From contig NZ_QGHC01000008.1 of the NCBI RefSeq assembly GCF_003148905.1, forward strand, positions 124,001 through 188,000: DNA of 64,000 nt, given 5' to 3'. Below are positions 51,097 to 60,663 of the stretch, one piece after another. The position numbers and the translations under genes were made by a program. The stretch's first letter is position 1; each line of letters begins with the position of its first letter. This DNA comes from Fulvimonas soli (GTDB lineage Bacteria; Pseudomonadota; Gammaproteobacteria; Xanthomonadales; Rhodanobacteraceae). The notes beneath the pieces were generated by a model. The model was not told the DNA's origin. It saw nothing but the letters and a program-made list of their open reading frames with translations, and did no database searches.

Positions 51097-52854
51097 ATGC
51101 CCCATCCGTTCCGCCGCCCCCTCGCCCTGGCCCTGGGCGCCCTGCTCGTCGGCGCCGCCGCGGCCGCGGACCAGTCCGCGCCGCCGGCCGGGCCGCCGCT
51201 GACCGCGCAGACCCAGCATTCCGGCGGCGTCATGCCGGCCGAGCAGCGCCGCGTGCATTTCGACCACGCCGGGCTGCACTTCCGCGTCGACCCGGCCAGG
51301 CGCAGCCTGGACGCCACCGCGACGCTGGGCTTCACCGCCAACGAGGCGACCGACCGCCTGCTGCTGGACCTCGACCGCAACCTGGCGGTCCACGCCATCG
51401 CCGTGGACGGCAAGCCGCTGCCGGCCTCCGCCTGGAGCAACCCCGACGGCCGCCTCGCGATCGCCCTGCCCGCGCCGCTGGCCAAGGGCGGCAAGGTCGC
51501 GGTGGAGATCCGCTACGGCGGGCAGCCGCACACCGCCGTGCGCGCGCCGTGGGACGGCGGCTTCGTGTGGTCGCACACCGACGACGGCCAGCCGTGGATC
51601 GCCACCGCGGTGGAGGGCGAGGGCTGCGACCTGTTCTGGCCGTGCATCGACCATCCGGAAGGCAAGCCCGACCTGGTCGACACCTACGTCACCGTGCCGA
51701 GGAACCTCGCCGCGCCGGGCAACGGCGTGCTGGTGGAGGTGAAGGACGAGGGCGCGACGCGCACCTGGCACTGGCGCGCCAAGCACCCGACCACCTACGC
51801 GGTCACGCTCAACATCGGCCCGTTCGAGGTGCTCAAGGGCCAGTACAAGAGCCGCTACGGCAACGTCATCCCGATGGAGTTCTGGTACCTGCGCGGCCAC
51901 GAGGCGCAGGCCAGGGGGCTGTTCGCCGAGTTCCCGCGCATGCTGGACTTCTTCGAGCAGGAGATCGGCCCCTACCCCTGGGGCGACGAGAAGATGGGCG
52001 TGGTCGAGACCCCGCACCTGGGCATGGAGCACCAGACCATCAACGCCTACGGCAACGGCTACAAGGCCGGCCCGTACGGCTTCGACTGGCTGCTGCAGCA
52101 CGAGTTCGCCCACGAGTGGTTCGGCAACCAGGTGACCAACGCCGACTGGGACGACATGTGGCTCCACGAGGGCTTCGGCACCTACATGCAGCCGCTGTAC
52201 GGCCAGTACCTGTACGGCGACATGCCCTACTTCGCCATGCTGCACGACGAGCTGACGATGGTGAAGAACGCGCACCCCATCGTCTCCGGCCGCAGCCAGC
52301 TCGAGCACGAGGTGTACGACGCCGACAAGGGGCCGGCCAACGACATCTACTACAAGGCCTCGCTGATGCTGCACACGCTGCGCCAGCTGATCGGCGACCG
52401 CGCCTTCTTCGACGCCACGCGCCGGCTGGTCTACGGCCGCCCCGATCCCAGGCCCGGCAACTTCCGGCCGCGCTACGCCACCACGCAGGACTTCATCGAC
52501 ATCGTGCGCCAGGCGACCGGGCGCGACTTCAAGTGGTTCTTCGACGTCTACCTGTACGAGGCCAGGCTGCCCGAGCTGGTCGAGCAGCGCCAGGGCGACA
52601 CGCTGACGCTGCGCTGGAAGGTGCCGCACGACAAGCCGTTCCCGATGCCGGTGGACGTGCAGGTGGGCGACGAGGTGCGCACGCTGCCGATGGAGCGCGG
52701 CAGCGCCACGCTGACGGTGCCGGCCGGCACGCTGGTGATCGTCGACCCGCGCTCCAAGCTGCTGCGCGAGATGCCGCACATCGAGGCGTACCAGGCGTGG
52801 AAGCGCGAGCAGATGGCCGAGCTGATGAAGAAGCAGAAGCAGGCCAAGCCCTGA
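51097..52854 (+). CDS. M1-family zinc metallopeptidase, exported
   Basis: A 585-residue gluzincin. A signal peptide (about 1-25, ALGALLVGAAAAA) indicates export. The zinc motif HEFAHEWFG lies near residue 334, with the second metal ligand Glu in LHEGFGTY near 353. The substrate region MGVVETPHLGMEHQT takes the place of the GAMEN motif, and the tyrosine region YYKASLMLHTLR follows. The domain order is that of aminopeptidase N-like proteins but without the large C-terminal helical domain. CAAGGAAGAA precedes the ATG at 51097. Confidence 0.9.
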   Translation: MPHPFRRPLALALGALLVGAAAAADQSAPPAGPPLTAQTQHSGGVMPAEQRRVHFDHAGLHFRVDPARRSLDATATLGFTANEATDRLLLDLDRNLAVHAIAVDGKPLPASAWSNPDGRLAIALPAPLAKGGKVAVEIRYGGQPHTAVRAPWDGGFVWSHTDDGQPWIATAVEGEGCDLFWPCIDHPEGKPDLVDTYVTVPRNLAAPGNGVLVEVKDEGATRTWHWRAKHPTTYAVTLNIGPFEVLKGQYKSRYGNVIPMEFWYLRGHEAQARGLFAEFPRMLDFFEQEIGPYPWGDEKMGVVETPHLGMEHQTINAYGNGYKAGPYGFDWLLQHEFAHEWFGNQVTNADWDDMWLHEGFGTYMQPLYGQYLYGDMPYFAMLHDELTMVKNAHPIVSGRSQLEHEVYDADKGPANDIYYKASLMLHTLRQLIGDRAFFDATRRLVYGRPDPRPGNFRPRYATTQDFIDIVRQATGRDFKWFFDVYLYEARLPELVEQRQGDTLTLRWKVPHDKPFPMPVDVQVGDEVRTLPMERGSATLTVPAGTLVIVDPRSKLLREMPHIEAYQAWKREQMAELMKKQKQAKP

Positions 52855-52886
52855 GGCCGTTCCGGGCCGGGGCCGGGGCCGGAAAC

Positions 52887-52920
52887 GCGAAGGGCCGCGT
52901 CGGACGCGGCCCTTCGCCTT
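52887..52920. terminator. Terminator between convergent genes
   Basis: GCGAAGGGCCGCG / CGCGGCCCTTCGC form a perfect 13-bp stem with a 5-base loop, followed by CTT. It lies between the convergent M1 peptidase and prc genes and may serve both, although the T-run is short. Confidence 0.7.
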
Positions 52921-52951
52921 GGCGGGGACGCCCGCCGCGCGCGGCGGGAGG

Positions 52952-55186
52952 TCAGTGCGAGGCGGTCGGCGCGGCCGCCTCGCGCGGCTGCGCCCAGGCC
53001 ATGTCCTTGCCGCCGTAGGGCAGCACCTCGGCGGCGAGCTTGGGATCGGCCTTGATCAGGCCGATCGCGTCGAACAGGATGTGCGCCGTCTCCTGCAGCT
53101 GCGGGTCGTTGGCCTTCTTGGCCTCGTCCTCCTGCTTGAGCTCGCTCTTCAGGCTGCGCTCGTTGGCGTTGAGGCCGTCGTCCAGGGTCGGGCCCGCGTC
53201 GTCGGCGACGGTGCCGTCGATCGCCTTGTGGCGCGCGCGGAAGTCGGCCTGGATCGCGTCCAGCTGCTTGCGCTCGGCCTCGCGCTGGGCGAAGTTGAGC
53301 GAGATGGTGGTCTGGTCGCGCATCTTGCGGTACTGCGCCAGCTCGTCGAGCATCAGCTTCCACGCCGGCGACTTGGCCACGCGCGCGTCGTGCGCGGCCT
53401 GCAGCTGCGGCAGGTAGGCCTTCAGGTCCGCCACCGGCTTGTAGTCGGCCGGGGCGATCTGGGTCCAGGCCAGCGCGTTGTCGTAGGTGGACTCGCCGAA
53501 GTCCTTCTCGTCGCCGTTCTTCGGGAACTGGATGTCCGGCGTGACGCCCTTGAGCTGGGTGGAGCCGCCGTTGATGCGGAAGAACTCGGCGATGGTCATC
53601 TTCAGCTCGCCCAGCTGCGGCTTCTCGCCGTCGTTCTGCGCGAAGCGGTCCAGGTCCACCAGGTTCTGCACGGTGCCCTTGCCGAAGGTGGGCTGGCCGA
53701 TGATCAGGCCGCGGCCGTAGTCCTGGATCGCCGCGGCGAAGATCTCCGAGGCGGAGGCCGAGCCGCGGTTGACCAGCACCGCCAGCGGGCCGCTCCAGGC
53801 CATGCCGGGCTGCTCGTCGCCCTGCGCGTCCACCTCGCCGTTGGCCTTGCGCACCTGCACCACCGGGCCCTGGTCGATGAACAGGCCGGTGAGCTCGTTG
53901 GCCTCGTCGAGCGAGCCGCCGCCGTTGTTGCGCAGGTCCACGATCACGCCCTGCACGCCCTCCTGCTTCAGCTCGCCGAGCAGCCGGGCGACGTCGCGGG
54001 TGGCGCTCTTGTAGTTCTGGTCGCCGTCGCGGCGGGCACCGAAGTCGGAGTAGAAGGTGGGCAGGTCGATCACGCCGATCTTGCGCTTGACGCCGCCGTC
54101 GTCGATCTCGATGACCTTCTTCTTGGCCGCCTGCTCCTCGATGCTGACCTTCTGGCGCACCAGCGTGACCAGCTCGTGCTTGCCGTCCAGGCCGACGTCG
54201 GCGGGCAGGATCTCCAGCCGCACGGTGGTGCCCTTCTTGCCGCGGATCAGCTTGACCACGTCGTCCACGCGCCAGCCGATCACGTCCACCATCGGCCCCG
54301 AGGCACCCTGGCCGACCGCGGCGATGCGGTCGCCGACGTGGATCTTGCCGGACTTGGCCGCCGGGCCGGCCGGCACCACCTCGCGCACCTGGATGTACTC
54401 CTCGCGCTGCTGCAGCACCGCGCCGATGCCTTCCAGCGAGAGCTTCATCGAGATGTCGAAGTTCTCCGCCTGGCGCGGGCCCAGGTAGTCGGTGTGCGGG
54501 TCGGTGGTCTCCGCGTAGGCGGTCATGAAGGTCTGGAAGGCGTCCTCGCCGTCGAGCTGCTTCACGCGCTCGATGTAGTTGGCGTAGCGCCTGTCCAGCG
54601 TCTTGCGGATGTCCTCGTCGTTCTTGCCGGCGAGCTTGAGGCGCAGCCAGTCGTTCTTGGTGCGCTTGCGCCACAGGTCGTCCAGCTCGGCCTGGTCCTT
54701 CGGCCAGGCGGCGTCCTTGCGGTCGAAGGTGTAGCTCTCGTCCCTGGAGAGGTCGAAGCCCTGCCTGACCAGCGCGCGCGCGTAGCTCATGCGGTCCACC
54801 GCGCGCTGGACGTACAGGTTGAACATCGCGAACGGGCCGGACAGGTCGCGGTTCCAGATCGCGTCGTCGAGCCTGGTCTTCAGCGGCGCGAACTTGTCCA
54901 TGTCGGCCTGGGTGAAGAACACCTTCTCGCCGTCCAGCAGGTCCACGTAGGCCTTGTAGATGCGCTGGGACATGGCGTCGTCCAGCGGCTTGGCGTCGTA
55001 GTGGAAGCGGGTGAGGAAGCGCGCCGACAGCTGCGCGGCGTCGGCCTGGGGGTCGGTGGGCTTGAGCGGCAGGGTCGAGGCCGCGCGCGGGGCCTCGCCG
55101 CCGGCCGCGGCGTCGGGCGCCGACTGCGCGTGCGCCGCGGTCAGGGTGAGGGCGAACAGCAGGGCCAGCGCGGGACGGAATCTCAT
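52952..55186 (-). CDS. prc: Tail-specific (carboxy-terminal processing) protease Prc
   Basis: A 744-residue periplasmic S41 protease. It has a signal peptide (about 1-20, ALTLTAAHAQ), a long helical N-terminal domain, and a PDZ domain near 245-330 (IQVREVVPAGPAAKSGKIHVGDRIAAV). The catalytic dyad follows, with Ser near residue 474 in NRGSASASEIF and Lys near 499 in PTFGKGTVQ. A C-terminal DUF3340-type helical region follows. It degrades proteins with nonpolar C-termini and regulates cell-wall hydrolases. It ends the minus-strand run that includes lipA, 9 bases after lipA. Confidence 0.93.
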   Translation of the reverse strand: MRFRPALALLFALTLTAAHAQSAPDAAAGGEAPRAASTLPLKPTDPQADAAQLSARFLTRFHYDAKPLDDAMSQRIYKAYVDLLDGEKVFFTQADMDKFAPLKTRLDDAIWNRDLSGPFAMFNLYVQRAVDRMSYARALVRQGFDLSRDESYTFDRKDAAWPKDQAELDDLWRKRTKNDWLRLKLAGKNDEDIRKTLDRRYANYIERVKQLDGEDAFQTFMTAYAETTDPHTDYLGPRQAENFDISMKLSLEGIGAVLQQREEYIQVREVVPAGPAAKSGKIHVGDRIAAVGQGASGPMVDVIGWRVDDVVKLIRGKKGTTVRLEILPADVGLDGKHELVTLVRQKVSIEEQAAKKKVIEIDDGGVKRKIGVIDLPTFYSDFGARRDGDQNYKSATRDVARLLGELKQEGVQGVIVDLRNNGGGSLDEANELTGLFIDQGPVVQVRKANGEVDAQGDEQPGMAWSGPLAVLVNRGSASASEIFAAAIQDYGRGLIIGQPTFGKGTVQNLVDLDRFAQNDGEKPQLGELKMTIAEFFRINGGSTQLKGVTPDIQFPKNGDEKDFGESTYDNALAWTQIAPADYKPVADLKAYLPQLQAAHDARVAKSPAWKLMLDELAQYRKMRDQTTISLNFAQREAERKQLDAIQADFRARHKAIDGTVADDAGPTLDDGLNANERSLKSELKQEDEAKKANDPQLQETAHILFDAIGLIKADPKLAAEVLPYGGKDMAWAQPREAAAPTASH

Positions 55187-55195
55187 GAAGGGTTC

Positions 55196-56200
55196 TCAGG
55201 CTTGCTCGGTGACGCCGGCTGCATGGGCCTGCAGGTCGGCATGGTAGGAGGACCGCACCAGCGGGCCGGAGGCGACGTGGGAGAAGCCCATCGCCTCGCC
55301 GGCCTCGCGCAGCGCGGCGAATTCGTCCGGCGTCCAGTAGCGCACGACGGGGTGGTGGTGCGGCGTGGGCTGCAGGTACTGGCCGATGGTGATCATGTCC
55401 ACGTCATGCGCGCGTAAATCGCGCAGCGTGCCCAGCACCTGCTCGCGGGTCTCGCCCAGGCCCAGCATGATGCCGGACTTGGTCGGCACGTCGGGGTGCT
55501 GCGCCTTGAAGCGCCTGAGCAGGTCCAGCGACCACTGGTAGTCGGCGCCCGGGCGCACCTCGCGGTACAGGTGCGGCACGGTTTCCAGGTTGTGGTTGAA
55601 CACGTCCGGCGGGAAGTCCCTGAGCACTTCCAGCGCGCGCTCCATGCGGCCCTTGCCGCGGAAGTCGGGGGTGAGGATCTCGATCCTGATGTTCGGGCTG
55701 GCGTGGCGCACCGCGCGGATGCAGGCGGCGAAGTGCTCGGCGCCGCCGTCGCGCAGGTCGTCGCGGTCCACCGAGGTGATCACCACGTACTTCAGGCGCA
55801 TGTCGCGGATGGTCTCGGCCAGGCGCGCCGGCTCCAGCGGGTCCGGCGGCGCCGGGCGGCCGTGCGCCACGTCGCAGAACGAGCAGCGCCGCGTGCACAC
55901 CTCGCCGAGGATCATGAAGGTGGCGGTGCCCTTGCTGAAGCACTCGTGGATGTTCGGGCAACTGGCCTCCTCGCACACCGTCACCAGCGCGTTCTCGCGC
56001 AGGCGCGCCTTGAGCTGCTGCACGGCGTTGCCCTGCGGCAGGCGCACGCGGATCCAGCCCGGCTTGCGCAGCACCGGCACGGCGGTGTCGAAGCCGGCGC
56101 GGTTGCGCGCGATCTTGGCGTCGCCCAGCTGCTTCTCCACCGGCGCGCCGGCGATGGTGCTGATCGGGATGGCCTTGGAGGGTGAAGCGGCGTTGCTCAT
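55196..56200 (-). CDS. lipA: Lipoyl synthase
   Basis: A 334-residue radical SAM enzyme that inserts two sulfurs into octanoyl chains on carrier proteins. The auxiliary cluster motif [12 protein letters not shown] is near residues 73-84. The radical SAM motif CTRRCSFC is near 104-111. The C-terminal RSSYHA, whose Ser ligates the auxiliary cluster, is present. Its ATG overlaps the end of lipB by four bases, so the two are translationally coupled. Confidence 0.96.
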   Translation of the reverse strand: MSNAASPSKAIPISTIAGAPVEKQLGDAKIARNRAGFDTAVPVLRKPGWIRVRLPQGNAVQQLKARLRENALVTVCEEASCPNIHECFSKGTATFMILGEVCTRRCSFCDVAHGRPAPPDPLEPARLAETIRDMRLKYVVITSVDRDDLRDGGAEHFAACIRAVRHASPNIRIEILTPDFRGKGRMERALEVLRDFPPDVFNHNLETVPHLYREVRPGADYQWSLDLLRRFKAQHPDVPTKSGIMLGLGETREQVLGTLRDLRAHDVDMITIGQYLQPTPHHHPVVRYWTPDEFAALREAGEAMGFSHVASGPLVRSSYHADLQAHAAGVTEQA

Positions 56201-56886
56201 GTCGAAGCCTGGACCGCGGCGCGGGCGGGGAGTTCGGGGAGGTGGGGAGCGGCCGGCTCGGCATCGAACCCGAACTGGCGGCAGAACTCGGCCACGAGCG
56301 CGTCTTCGACGTCCGCCAGTCGCGACGGACCGCCCAAGTCTAGCACCTGCGTGACCGCCAAGCCCTTGTAGCCGCAGGGGTTGATGCGGTGGAACGGCTC
56401 CAGGTCCATGGCCACGTTGAAGGCCAGACCGTGGAAGCTGCAGCCGCGCCGCACGCGCAGCCCCAGCGCGGCGACCTTGGCGCCGCCCACGTACACGCCG
56501 GGCGCGCCTTCCACGCGCCCGGCGCCGATGTTCCAGTACGCCAGCGTATCGATGATGGCCTGCTCGATCCGGTGCACCAGCTCGCGCACGCCCACGCCGG
56601 CGCGGCGCAGGTCGATCAGCGGGTAGCCGACGATCTGGCCGGGGCCGTGGTAGGTGACCTGGCCGCCGCGGTCCACCGGGATCACCGGGATCTCGCCGGG
56701 CGCCAGCACGTGCTCCATCTTGCCGGCCTGGCCCAGGGTGAACACCGGGTCGTGCTCCAGCAGCCACAGCTCGTCGGGGGTGTCCGGGCCGCGCGCGTCG
56801 GTGAAGGCGCGCATCGCGTCCCAGGTGGCCTGGTAGGGCTGGCGGCCGAGGCGGCGGATCAGGAGCGGGCGGGAATCGGGGGACAT
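56197..56886 (-). CDS. lipB: Octanoyltransferase
   Basis: A 229-residue enzyme that moves octanoyl from acyl carrier protein to lipoyl domains, feeding LipA. Family motifs are [22 protein letters not shown] near residues 71-92, [11 protein letters not shown] with the catalytic Lys near 136, and the Cys in [10 protein letters not shown] near 172. It overlaps lipA. The gap upstream (57018-56887) holds a C-tract/G-tract hairpin, so it may have its own promoter. Confidence 0.95.
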   Translation of the reverse strand: MSPDSRPLLIRRLGRQPYQATWDAMRAFTDARGPDTPDELWLLEHDPVFTLGQAGKMEHVLAPGEIPVIPVDRGGQVTYHGPGQIVGYPLIDLRRAGVGVRELVHRIEQAIIDTLAYWNIGAGRVEGAPGVYVGGAKVAALGLRVRRGCSFHGLAFNVAMDLEPFHRINPCGYKGLAVTQVLDLGGPSRLADVEDALVAEFCRQFGFDAEPAAPHLPELPARAAVQAST

Positions 56887-56959
56887 GGCGTCGCTACCGG
56901 CGAAGGGAATGCAGATGAGGCGGGCGGGACGGATTGCAAGCGGGGCCTGCGCCTTGCAG

Positions 56960-56982
56960 CCCTCTCCCCTCCGGGGAGAGGG
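56960..56982. repeat. CCCTCTCCCC-type intergenic hairpin
   Basis: CCCTCTCCCC and GGGGAGAGGG form a perfect 10-bp stem with a 3-base loop. This sequence type recurs between genes in xanthomonad genomes, so I take it as a dispersed repeat. It lies between ybeD and lipB and may also end or stabilise the ybeD transcript. Confidence 0.65.
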
Positions 56983-57018
56983 AGCAGAGCTGTTCCGAGG
57001 GGAACGGGATTCAAGGCG

Positions 57019-57309
57019 TCAGAGCGTGTAGCGGATGTCCGGGTCGGCGCGCAGCGCCGCGTGGGCGGCGTCGTACTGCTCGCGCGTGTCGCAGCGGAAG
57101 CTCACCGTGACCGCGAGGAAGTTGCCCTCGCGCGAGTGCCGGTGGCGCACCGTCTCGTGCAGCACGTGCAGGCCCAGGCCGGCGAGGATCGCCGGCACGC
57201 GCGCCTTCAGGTCCGCGCGGGCGTCGCCCATCGCGGTGATCTCGAACTCGCCGGGGAAGACGAAGCCCTTGCCTTCCTTCTTCGCCTGGGTGAAGTCGAT
57301 CTCGCGCAT
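57019..57309 (-). CDS. ybeD: DUF493 protein YbeD
   Basis: A 96-residue cytoplasmic protein of the ferredoxin-like ACT fold (DUF493): GFVFPGEFEITAMGDARADL, VRHRHSREGNFLAVTVSFRCDTREQYDAAHAAL. It sits between dacC and lipB as in E. coli, where its biochemical role is still unclear. Its ATG shares one base with the dacC stop. Confidence 0.92.
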   Translation of the reverse strand: MREIDFTQAKKEGKGFVFPGEFEITAMGDARADLKARVPAILAGLGLHVLHETVRHRHSREGNFLAVTVSFRCDTREQYDAAHAALRADPDIRYTL

Positions 57310-58544
57310 CACTTGGCTCCGGCGTCGGCCTTCTTGTCGCTGTGGAACCACAGCAGGATGCTGTCCCACAGCCGCTTGAAGAAGCCGCCCTGCGGCGCGT
57401 CGGCCAGCGCCACCAGCGGCACGCTCTGCACCGGCTGCCCGTCCAGGGTGATGCGCAGCGTGCCGATCTGCTGGCCCTTGGTAAACGGCGCGACCAGCGT
57501 GGCGGGGATGTCCATGGTCGCCTTCAGCTTCTCGTAGTCGCCGCGCTTGACGGTGACCAGCACCGGGTCGGTGACGCCGATCGGCAGCGCGTTCTCCTCG
57601 CCCTTCCACAGCCGCGGCGTGGCCAGCGGCTTGCCCGCCTCGTACAGCTTGTGCGTCTCGTAGAAGCGGAAGCCGTAGTTGAGCAGCGCCATCGCCGCGT
57701 CGGCGCGCGCCTTCTCGCTGCTGGAGCCCATCACGATGGCGATCATGCGCGCGTCGCCCTGCTTGGCCGAGGCGGCCAGGCAGTAGCCGGCGGCGGCGGT
57801 GTGGCCGGTCTTGATGCCGTCCACGCTGGGGTCGCGCCACAGCAGCGTGTTGCGGTTGCCCTGCTTGATGCCGTTCCACTCGAACTGCTTGATCGCCGAG
57901 ATCGCGTAGTCGTCGGGGAAGTCGTGGATCAGCGCGCGCGAGAGGATGGCGATGTCGTGCGCGGTGGTGTAGTGGTTCGGGATGGGATAGCCGGAGGCGT
58001 TCTCGAAGTGGCTGTTCACCATGCCCAGCTGCTTGGCGTAGGCGTTCATCAGCCCGGCGAAGGCCTCCTCGGAGCCGGCGGTGTGCTCGGCCAGCGCGAT
58101 GGCGGCGTCGTTGCCGGACTGGATGATCATGCCGTACAGCAGGTCCTTCAGGTCGACCTGGCTGCCCAGCTTGAGGAAGCTGGTGGAGCCGTCGGTGCCG
58201 GCACCACCGCCGCGCCAGGCGCGCTCGCTGATGGTGACCGGGTCGGTCATGTGGATCTTGCCGTTGGCGATCTCGGCCGAGACCACGTAGTCGGTCATGA
58301 TCTTGGTGATCGAGGCCGGCTCCACGCGCAGGTCCGGGTCCTTGCTGGCGAGGATCTGCCCGGTGGCGTAGTCCATCAGCACCCAGCTCCTGCCGTCCAC
58401 GTCCGGCGGCGGCGGCACCGGCGCCTCGGGCACCACCGGGCGCGGCACCGGCGAGGGGCGCGGCGGGGTCTGCTGGGCCAAGGCGACGCCCGCGGCCAGG
58501 GCGGCCGCGGCGAGCGAGCAAAGGGTACGGCGGAGGAGGTTCAT
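57309..58544 (-). CDS. dacC: D-alanyl-D-alanine carboxypeptidase (PBP5/6 type)
   Basis: A 411-residue low-molecular-weight penicillin-binding protein that trims the last D-Ala from peptidoglycan stems. It has a signal peptide (about 1-23) and then a Pro-rich stretch. Active-site motifs are SxxK in EPASITKIM near residue 77, SGN in IIQSGNDAA near 140, and KTG in DGIKTGHT near 240. A C-terminal PBP5_C domain and an amphipathic tail (FFKRLWDSILLWF) for membrane attachment follow. Confidence 0.93.
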   Translation of the reverse strand: MNLLRRTLCSLAAAALAAGVALAQQTPPRPSPVPRPVVPEAPVPPPPDVDGRSWVLMDYATGQILASKDPDLRVEPASITKIMTDYVVSAEIANGKIHMTDPVTISERAWRGGGAGTDGSTSFLKLGSQVDLKDLLYGMIIQSGNDAAIALAEHTAGSEEAFAGLMNAYAKQLGMVNSHFENASGYPIPNHYTTAHDIAILSRALIHDFPDDYAISAIKQFEWNGIKQGNRNTLLWRDPSVDGIKTGHTAAAGYCLAASAKQGDARMIAIVMGSSSEKARADAAMALLNYGFRFYETHKLYEAGKPLATPRLWKGEENALPIGVTDPVLVTVKRGDYEKLKATMDIPATLVAPFTKGQQIGTLRITLDGQPVQSVPLVALADAPQGGFFKRLWDSILLWFHSDKKADAGAK

Positions 58545-58602
58545 CGTGGTGTGCGGTCCCGTCGGAAAGGCCGGCGCGGGCGCCGGCGCGGATGGAAGTT
58601 GC

Positions 58603-59589
58603 TCAGTCTACCGCGACCTGGGGGTGCGGCAGGCCCATGTCCTCGATGCGCGCGGTCAGCGCGTCGGCGCTGTCGACGTCGGCCAGCGGCCCCAGCCGCA
58701 CGCGGCTGACGCGGCGGCCGTTGATCTCGGCCTGCACCACCTGCACCGGCGCCAGGTGGGCGGCGCGCAGCCGCGCGGCCACGCGCTCGGCATTGCCGGC
58801 GTCGGCGAAGGCGCCGACCTGCAGGTAGATCGTGGGCTTGGCTCCCGGCACTGGGACCGCCGCGCCGGCCGACAGTTCCTGCCGCACCGCGGCGGTGGAG
58901 ACCACGGCGGGCGCGGCGGCCGGCGCGGCGCGCCCGGCCACGGCCGGCGGCGACGCCTCGTCCGGATGCGCCGGGTCGATCGCGCGCACCTCCACCAGCC
59001 CGGTGCCCTTGGGCCACACGCCGATCTTCACCGCGGCGGCGTAGGAGAGGTCGATGATGCGGTTCTCGTGGAACGGCCCGCGGTCGTTGACCCGCACGAT
59101 CACGCTCCTGCCGTTCTCCAGGTTGGTCACCCGCGCGTAGCTCGGCAGCGGCAGCACCTTGCTCGCGGCGGTGAACTTGTACATGTCGTAGTCCTCGAGG
59201 TTCGAGGTCTTGTAGCCGTGGAACTTGTTGCCGTAGAACGAGGCGATGCCGCGCTCCACGTAGCCGCGCGCGTCGGGCAGCACGCGGTAGGTCTGGCCGA
59301 GCACGGTGTAGGGCGACTTGTTGCCGTACAGCGAGCGCGGCTCCGCCTTCGGCACCGGCTCGGGCAGGCGGCTCACGTCGATCGGCGGCGGCACGCTGTC
59401 GTCGCGGTCGCGGTAGCGGCTGTCCTGCGGGCGGCTGACGTCGTCGCGCCAGCCGCCGGCCGGCGGCGGCGCCGCGCCGCCGCGCGACGTGGACGCGCCA
59501 CCGCGCGCGGGCCGCGTCGCGTGGTGCCCGCCGCAGGCGGCCAGCAGCGCCAGCACGGCGAGCAGCGCGGCGCGCGCGGCGCGCCTCAT
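58603..59589 (-). CDS. rlpA: RlpA-type lytic transglycosylase with SPOR domain
   Basis: A 328-residue lipoprotein (lipobox LLAAC near residue 19). The double-psi beta-barrel domain (about 105-190) has RGIASFYGNKFHGYKTSNLE and the catalytic Asp region RVNDRGPFHENRIIDLSYAAA. A C-terminal SPOR domain (about 250-325, IYLQVGAFADAGNAERVAARL) binds denuded glycan at the septum. It cleaves glycan strands lacking stem peptides. Its ATG overlaps the mltB stop by ATGA. Confidence 0.93.
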   Translation of the reverse strand: MRRAARAALLAVLALLAACGGHHATRPARGGASTSRGGAAPPPAGGWRDDVSRPQDSRYRDRDDSVPPPIDVSRLPEPVPKAEPRSLYGNKSPYTVLGQTYRVLPDARGYVERGIASFYGNKFHGYKTSNLEDYDMYKFTAASKVLPLPSYARVTNLENGRSVIVRVNDRGPFHENRIIDLSYAAAVKIGVWPKGTGLVEVRAIDPAHPDEASPPAVAGRAAPAAAPAVVSTAAVRQELSAGAAVPVPGAKPTIYLQVGAFADAGNAERVAARLRAAHLAPVQVVQAEINGRRVSRVRLGPLADVDSADALTARIEDMGLPHPQVAVD

Positions 59590-60620
59590 GGCGCCGGGTC
59601 CGCCGGGCCCGCGCCGGCCTCGATCGCCTGCGCCAGCTGGTGCACCGCCATCGCGTACAGCGGGCTGCGGTTGTAGCGGGTGATCACGTAGAAATTGCCG
59701 AAGGTGAACCAGTATTCCGGCCCGTTCGCGCCGGCCAGCGTCTGCAGGCCGGCCGGCTCGCCCGGGTTGAACGGCTGCAGCGGCGCGTAGCCCCAGGCCT
59801 CCAGCTGCTCCAGCGGCCACTGCGGCCTGGCGTCCTTCGCCTCGATCGGCCGCGCCGCCGCGTCCGGCTGCGCGCGCGCGGCCACCGGGCCGCCGGCCTG
59901 CCAGCCGTGCCGGGCGAAGTAGTTGGCCACGCTGGAGAGGATGTCCGGCAGCGAGCCCTGCAGGTCGATGCGGCCGTCGCCGTCGGCGTCCACGCCGAAG
60001 TCGCGGATGCTGGAGGGCATGAACTGGCCCCAGCCCTGCGCGCCGGCGTAGGAGCCGGTGAGCGTGTCCAGCGGGCCGGCCAGGTGATCGGCCGGCAGCT
60101 CCAGCAGGGTCTTGAGCTGCTCGCGGAAGAACGCCGCGCGCGGCGGGTAGTAGAAGGCCAGCGTGACCAGCGCGTCGAGCACCTTGTACCTGCCGGTGAC
60201 GCGCCCGTAGCTGGTCTCCACGCCGAGGATCGCCACGATGTAGGCCGGCTCCACCCCGTAGCGGCGGCCGACCTGCTCCAGCAGCGCGCGGTGCGCGCGG
60301 TAGAAGTCGATGCCGTCGTCGATGCGCTGCTCGGTGAGGAAGATCGGCCGGTACGCGCTCCACGGCTTGGCCTCGGCCGGCCGGCCGATCGCGTCGAGGA
60401 TGCTCTGCTGCTTCTGCGCGCGGTCGAGCAGCGCGTCCAGCGCGGCCGGGTCCTTGCCGGTGTCGCGCGCCACCTCGCGCACCAGCTCGGCCTGGCCGGG
60501 GTGCACGGCGGCCGCGGCGGGCGCAGCGAGGAAGGCAATGGCGACCAGGGCGAACAGGGCCTGGCACCGGCGCGGCGGAAACGGTCTGGCGAGGACTCGC
60601 GTGCGGCTGTCGTCGATCAT
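59586..60620 (-). CDS. mltB: Membrane-bound lytic murein transglycosylase B
   Basis: A 344-residue SLT-type glycan-cleaving enzyme. A signal peptide ends near residue 38 (LVAIAFLAAPAAAA). The catalytic Glu is in AILGVETSYGRVTG near residue 120. The conserved block SYAGAQGWGQFMPSSIRDFGVDADGDG near 190-216 is typical of MltB. I chose MIDDSR (60620); an ATG six codons upstream is possible. No Cys of a lipobox is seen, so it may be soluble like Slt35. It leads the rlpA-dacC-ybeD-lipB-lipA run. Confidence 0.92.
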   Translation of the reverse strand: MIDDSRTRVLARPFPPRRCQALFALVAIAFLAAPAAAAVHPGQAELVREVARDTGKDPAALDALLDRAQKQQSILDAIGRPAEAKPWSAYRPIFLTEQRIDDGIDFYRAHRALLEQVGRRYGVEPAYIVAILGVETSYGRVTGRYKVLDALVTLAFYYPPRAAFFREQLKTLLELPADHLAGPLDTLTGSYAGAQGWGQFMPSSIRDFGVDADGDGRIDLQGSLPDILSSVANYFARHGWQAGGPVAARAQPDAAARPIEAKDARPQWPLEQLEAWGYAPLQPFNPGEPAGLQTLAGANGPEYWFTFGNFYVITRYNRSPLYAMAVHQLAQAIEAGAGPADPAP

Positions 60621-60663
60621 CGCGCGAAAGCCTAGCACGCGCGCCCGGACGCGGGTCCTCCGT